Assembly: GCA_020718265.1 (NCBI GenBank)
Contig: DYSM01000024.1
Location: forward strand, 1 to 17,683
DNA from: Draconibacterium orientale
Lineage (GTDB): Bacteria; Bacteroidota; Bacteroidia; Bacteroidales; JAADGE01
Direction of reading: 5' to 3'
DNA: 17,683 nt
A program made the translations under genes and the position numbers. The notes beneath the pieces are model-generated. The model was not told where the DNA came from, did no database searches, and saw nothing but the letters and a program-made list of their open reading frames with translations. Positions 15,671 through 17,683 of this stretch are shown piece by piece. Each line of letters begins with the position of its first letter. The first letter of the stretch is position 1.

Positions 15671-17008
15671 ATGAAAGCATTTCACGCGTATGACATTCGA
15701 GGTGTCTATAACAAGGATTTTAACAAAGATGACGCCTATAAAATCGGCTATTTTTTGCCGAATTTGCTCCGAACGGACAAAATTTTAGTCGGGCGCGATG
15801 TGCGCGAATCTTCGCCGGAAATATTTGAATATCTGTGCAAAGGCATCACCGACAACGGTGCAGATGTGTTCGATATTGGGTTTTCGACCACGCCGATGGT
15901 GTATTTCGCAACCGCAAAATACGATTTTGAAGCATCGGTTATGATAACCGCATCGCACAATCCGCGCGAGTATAACGGCATGAAAATTTCGCGCGCAAAT
16001 GCACTTCCCGTTGGCTACGATTCCGGACTTAAAGAGCTGGAAGAGATGGTTTTAAACGAAAAAATTGAAATCAACTTTAACAATATAGGAAAAGTTTTAT
16101 ATCTTGATGTTAAACAAGATTATCTCACATTTTTAAAAGGTTACTTGCCCGATTTATCCGATTTGAAAATCGCGATGGATTTGTCCAACGGCATGGCAGG
16201 TCTGTTGGTAAAAGATATTTTCGGAACCGCACCTTCATACCTGTATGATGAGCCGGACGGAACGTTCCCAAACCACGAAGCAAATCCGCTTGTAGCTGAG
16301 AATATAGTTGATTTACAGAATCTTGTGAAGAAAGAAAAAGCCGATGTCGGACTCATTTTTGACGGCGACGGCGACCGCGTCATGTTTGTGGATGAAAACT
16401 CAAAATTCATTTCGCCGGACTTGATGCTTGCCGTCATGGCAGACTATTTTAAGGCAGACGAAGGCGGAAAATTCTTGCAAGACATCCGAACATCGAAAGC
16501 CGTTGCCGAGCACATCGGCGCACGATTCGAAAAGCACATGTGGCGTGTTGGGCGGGCGTTTGCGGCTGCAAAATTGCGTGAAATCGGCGGCGTTTTCGGC
16601 GGCGAACTTGCCGGACATTACTATTTCCGCGATTTCTATTATTCCGATTCGGGCTTGCTCGCCGCACTGATTTTGCTCAGCGTTATTGCTGACAAAAAGA
16701 AAGAAGGCAGAAAACTTTCGGAAGTGATTGCCGAAATTGAAACATATCACAATTCGGGCGAGATAAATTTCCGAATCGCACAAAAGGCACAAGCGATGGA
16801 TGCCGTAAAAAATCACTTTTTCGGAACAGAAGAACCTACTGCATTTTTCGATTTCGACGGTTACCGCATCGAATACGCAGATTGGTGGTTGAGCATTCGC
16901 CCCTCGAACACGGAACCTTATTTGCGCCTGTTGGTTGAAGCAAAAACCGATGAACTTTTGCACCAAAAAGTCGCAGAAATTAAGAAAATTATAGGTCAAT
17001 TTAGTTAA
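15671..17008 (+). CDS. manB: Phosphomannomutase/phosphoglucomutase
   Basis: The protein has 445 residues from the ATG at 15671 (MKAFHAYDIRGVYNKDF), the usual start for this family. An ATG at 15638 would only add 11 unrelated residues. All four active-site loops of the alpha-D-phosphohexomutase family are present: the phosphoserine loop T93-A-S95-H-N-P, the metal loop D231-G-D-G-D-R236, the sugar-binding loop G311-E-L-A-G-H316, and the phosphate loop R410-P-S-N-T-E-P. It interconverts hexose 6- and 1-phosphates in the cytoplasm, supplying mannose-1-phosphate or glucose-1-phosphate for nucleotide sugars used in envelope polysaccharides. Sequence alone does not separate mannose from glucose preference. 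It is divergent from the GH3 fusion and is followed by an intrinsic terminator, so it is probably monocistronic. Confidence 0.93.
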   Translation: MKAFHAYDIRGVYNKDFNKDDAYKIGYFLPNLLRTDKILVGRDVRESSPEIFEYLCKGITDNGADVFDIGFSTTPMVYFATAKYDFEASVMITASHNPREYNGMKISRANALPVGYDSGLKELEEMVLNEKIEINFNNIGKVLYLDVKQDYLTFLKGYLPDLSDLKIAMDLSNGMAGLLVKDIFGTAPSYLYDEPDGTFPNHEANPLVAENIVDLQNLVKKEKADVGLIFDGDGDRVMFVDENSKFISPDLMLAVMADYFKADEGGKFLQDIRTSKAVAEHIGARFEKHMWRVGRAFAAAKLREIGGVFGGELAGHYYFRDFYYSDSGLLAALILLSVIADKKKEGRKLSEVIAEIETYHNSGEINFRIAQKAQAMDAVKNHFFGTEEPTAFFDFDGYRIEYADWWLSIRPSNTEPYLRLLVEAKTDELLHQKVAEIKKIIGQFS

Positions 17009-17027
17009 ATTTTGGCTTAAAATTCGT

Positions 17028-17054
17028 AAAGAGCGTGAGAACATCACGCTTTTT
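17028..17054 (+). terminator. Intrinsic terminator of the phosphomannomutase gene
   Basis: AGCGTGA (17032-17038) pairs with TCACGCT (17044-17050) around a 5-base loop and is followed at once by TTTT. With the flanking AAA/TTT and one G-T pair, the stem can reach 11 bp. It lies 19 bases after the stop codon. Confidence 0.85.
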
Positions 17055-17561
17055 CAATTTATAATACACTGATAATATGACACTTAATTTAAGATAAAAA
17101 TATTTTATTAATTTTTTGCAAATAATGTTAATTAAAAAATTACTTTCGCCCCTGCATTTTCGGAATGTTTAGTTTCAGCGAAAATTTTTCAACCGAAAAT
17201 CATCATAATTAACTATGCTTAGTATTCGTAAAGAAATAACATTTACATCTTACTGTGTTTTTGGATGAATTGTATAGTTCCATTCACCATGAAATTCATG
17301 CTCTTTTTTAGTTCTACTTTACGAAGTTATGCCGGCAAAAGAAAAGCGTGGACGCTTATTGCATTTTCTATTTGCGTTTAGCGTCCACGCTAAACTATTC
17401 TAAGCACAAACTTTGCCGTAATCTTTAACTTCGTAAAGTCGAAGTAATCTATGAGTCCGGTCTAAAAAGCCTGTATTATTTTAGCAAAACAATCTATATG
17501 CTTGATTATCAGTGTTTTTGAAAATATTTTACAATTTACGTAAATTACTTATTATCAGTAA
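17055..17561. other. Long intergenic region without intact genes
   Basis: About 500 AT-rich bases. The only structured parts are a weak AT stem (17109-17117 with 17134-17142), the nested palindrome at 17316-17439, and a 14-bp perfect palindrome AATTTACGTAAATT at 17533-17546, flanked by two copies of TTATCAGT (17506-17513 and 17552-17559). A 30-codon frame at 17289-17381 runs through the palindrome and is not credible as a gene. No tRNA or known RNA recognised. Confidence 0.6.
17316..17439. repeat. Nested palindromic element, 124 bp
   Basis: Three pairs of arms are nested around one centre: ACTTTACGAAGTTA (17316-17329) with its perfect complement at 17426-17439; CGGCAAA (17333-17339) with TTTGCCG (17412-17418); and AGCGTGGACGCT (17345-17356) with AGCGTCCACGCT (17380-17391). 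The right arm can also fold alone, ACTTCG(TAAAGT)CGAAGT at 17428-17445. The layout resembles a miniature inverted-repeat element or a structured RNA. No transposase-like frame lies inside. Confidence 0.8.
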
Positions 17562-17608
17562 TTTAACTTTACAAGCTTTCAACTTTATGGCTTTTTATAC
17601 TGAACTCA
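17562..17608 (+). repeat. 47-bp direct repeat, right copy
   Basis: It matches bases 1-47 at 45 of 47 positions in the same orientation. On its right, identity ends within 5 bases of the last readable codon of the transposase remnant, so the repeat edge and the gene break nearly coincide. Confidence 0.93.
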
Positions 17609-17612
17609 TCTA

Positions 17613-17683
17613 TTATATCCAAGGTACCTCAGCATCTGCGGATAGAAAGATTCGTCTTTGCCGTTCGTTTAAATGGGGCAATA
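17613..17683 (-). pseudogene. Broken transposase N-terminal fragment (ISAzo13-like)
   Basis: Read on the minus strand from the window edge, the frame gives LPHLNERQRRIFLSADAEV and then PWI and stop. LNERQRR(I/L)F followed by an A-E(A/V) helix is a pattern I associate with the start of ISAzo13-family transposases, where it continues as xLGYGG. Here one extra C at about 17625-17628 (ACCTT) shifts the frame: removing it restores EVLGYN. So the piece carries a frameshift, and the similarity ends where the 47-bp repeat begins. The gene start lies beyond the window. Recognised from a short peptide only, hence moderate confidence. Confidence 0.5.

Noticed and set aside
16400..17047. Minus-strand 215-codon frame
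   Set aside because: It lies opposite the phosphomannomutase catalytic loops and reads as low-quality, cysteine- and phenylalanine-rich sequence.
17289..17381. 30-codon reading frame
   Set aside because: It runs through the palindrome arms, has no promoter or family likeness, and is a size expected by chance.
17316..17439. Integron attC site
   Set aside because: The size and folding are suggestive, but no matching GTTRRRY and RYYYAAC core pair is present and there are no cassette genes or integrase.

Overview
The window looks like a chromosomal segment of a Bacteroidota (Bacteroidetes) bacterium. Reasons: the DNA is AT-rich; the clearest promoter has the -33 TTTG / -7 TAnnTTTG pattern of the Bacteroidetes primary sigma factor; there are no strong Shine-Dalgarno sites; and several genes have forms common in that phylum (a GH3/beta-lactamase fusion, a 445-residue phosphomannomutase beginning MKAFHAYDIRG, a Cache-HAMP-GAF-PAS protein, a TorF-like beta-barrel). 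I cannot place it below phylum level.

Layout. 1-277 is intergenic and repeat-bearing. On the minus strand, 4023 to 278 holds a pRiA4b ORF-3-like protein, a Soj-type ParA ATPase 21 bp after it, and then a large membrane sensor with its own strong promoter and no recognisable output domain. A divergent spacer (4024-4326) leads to plus-strand genes: a secreted M1 metallopeptidase, a six-helix membrane protein with a long acidic tail, and a TorF-like outer-membrane barrel that overlaps it. A second plus-strand cluster (8806-12407) is tightly packed: an 89-residue protein with a ParB-like N-terminus, a small membrane protein broken by two compensating frameshifts, penicillin-binding protein 1C, and a signal-peptidase-like protein that appears to lack its catalytic lysine. 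This cluster meets a convergent 997-residue GH3/beta-lactamase fusion (12551-15544, minus) across a perfect 15-bp hairpin. The fusion is divergent from a phosphomannomutase/phosphoglucomutase (15671-17008, plus), which ends in a classical intrinsic terminator.

The last ~630 bp hold no intact gene. They contain a nested palindromic element (17316-17439), a 47-bp direct repeat (17562-17608) that matches bases 1-47 at 45 of 47 positions, and at the right edge a broken N-terminal piece of a transposase that looks ISAzo13-like.

Functionally the middle of the window is an envelope region: peptidoglycan synthesis (PBP1C), probable peptidoglycan or esterase-type hydrolysis (the GH3/beta-lactamase fusion), an outer-membrane barrel, a secreted peptidase and sugar-phosphate supply (ManB-like). 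The parts most worth following are the 8806-12407 operon, with its ParB-like N-terminal peptide, frameshifted membrane gene and apparently inactive signal-peptidase fold, and the repeat-rich borders. I did not find a CRISPR array, phage, defence island or RNA gene.
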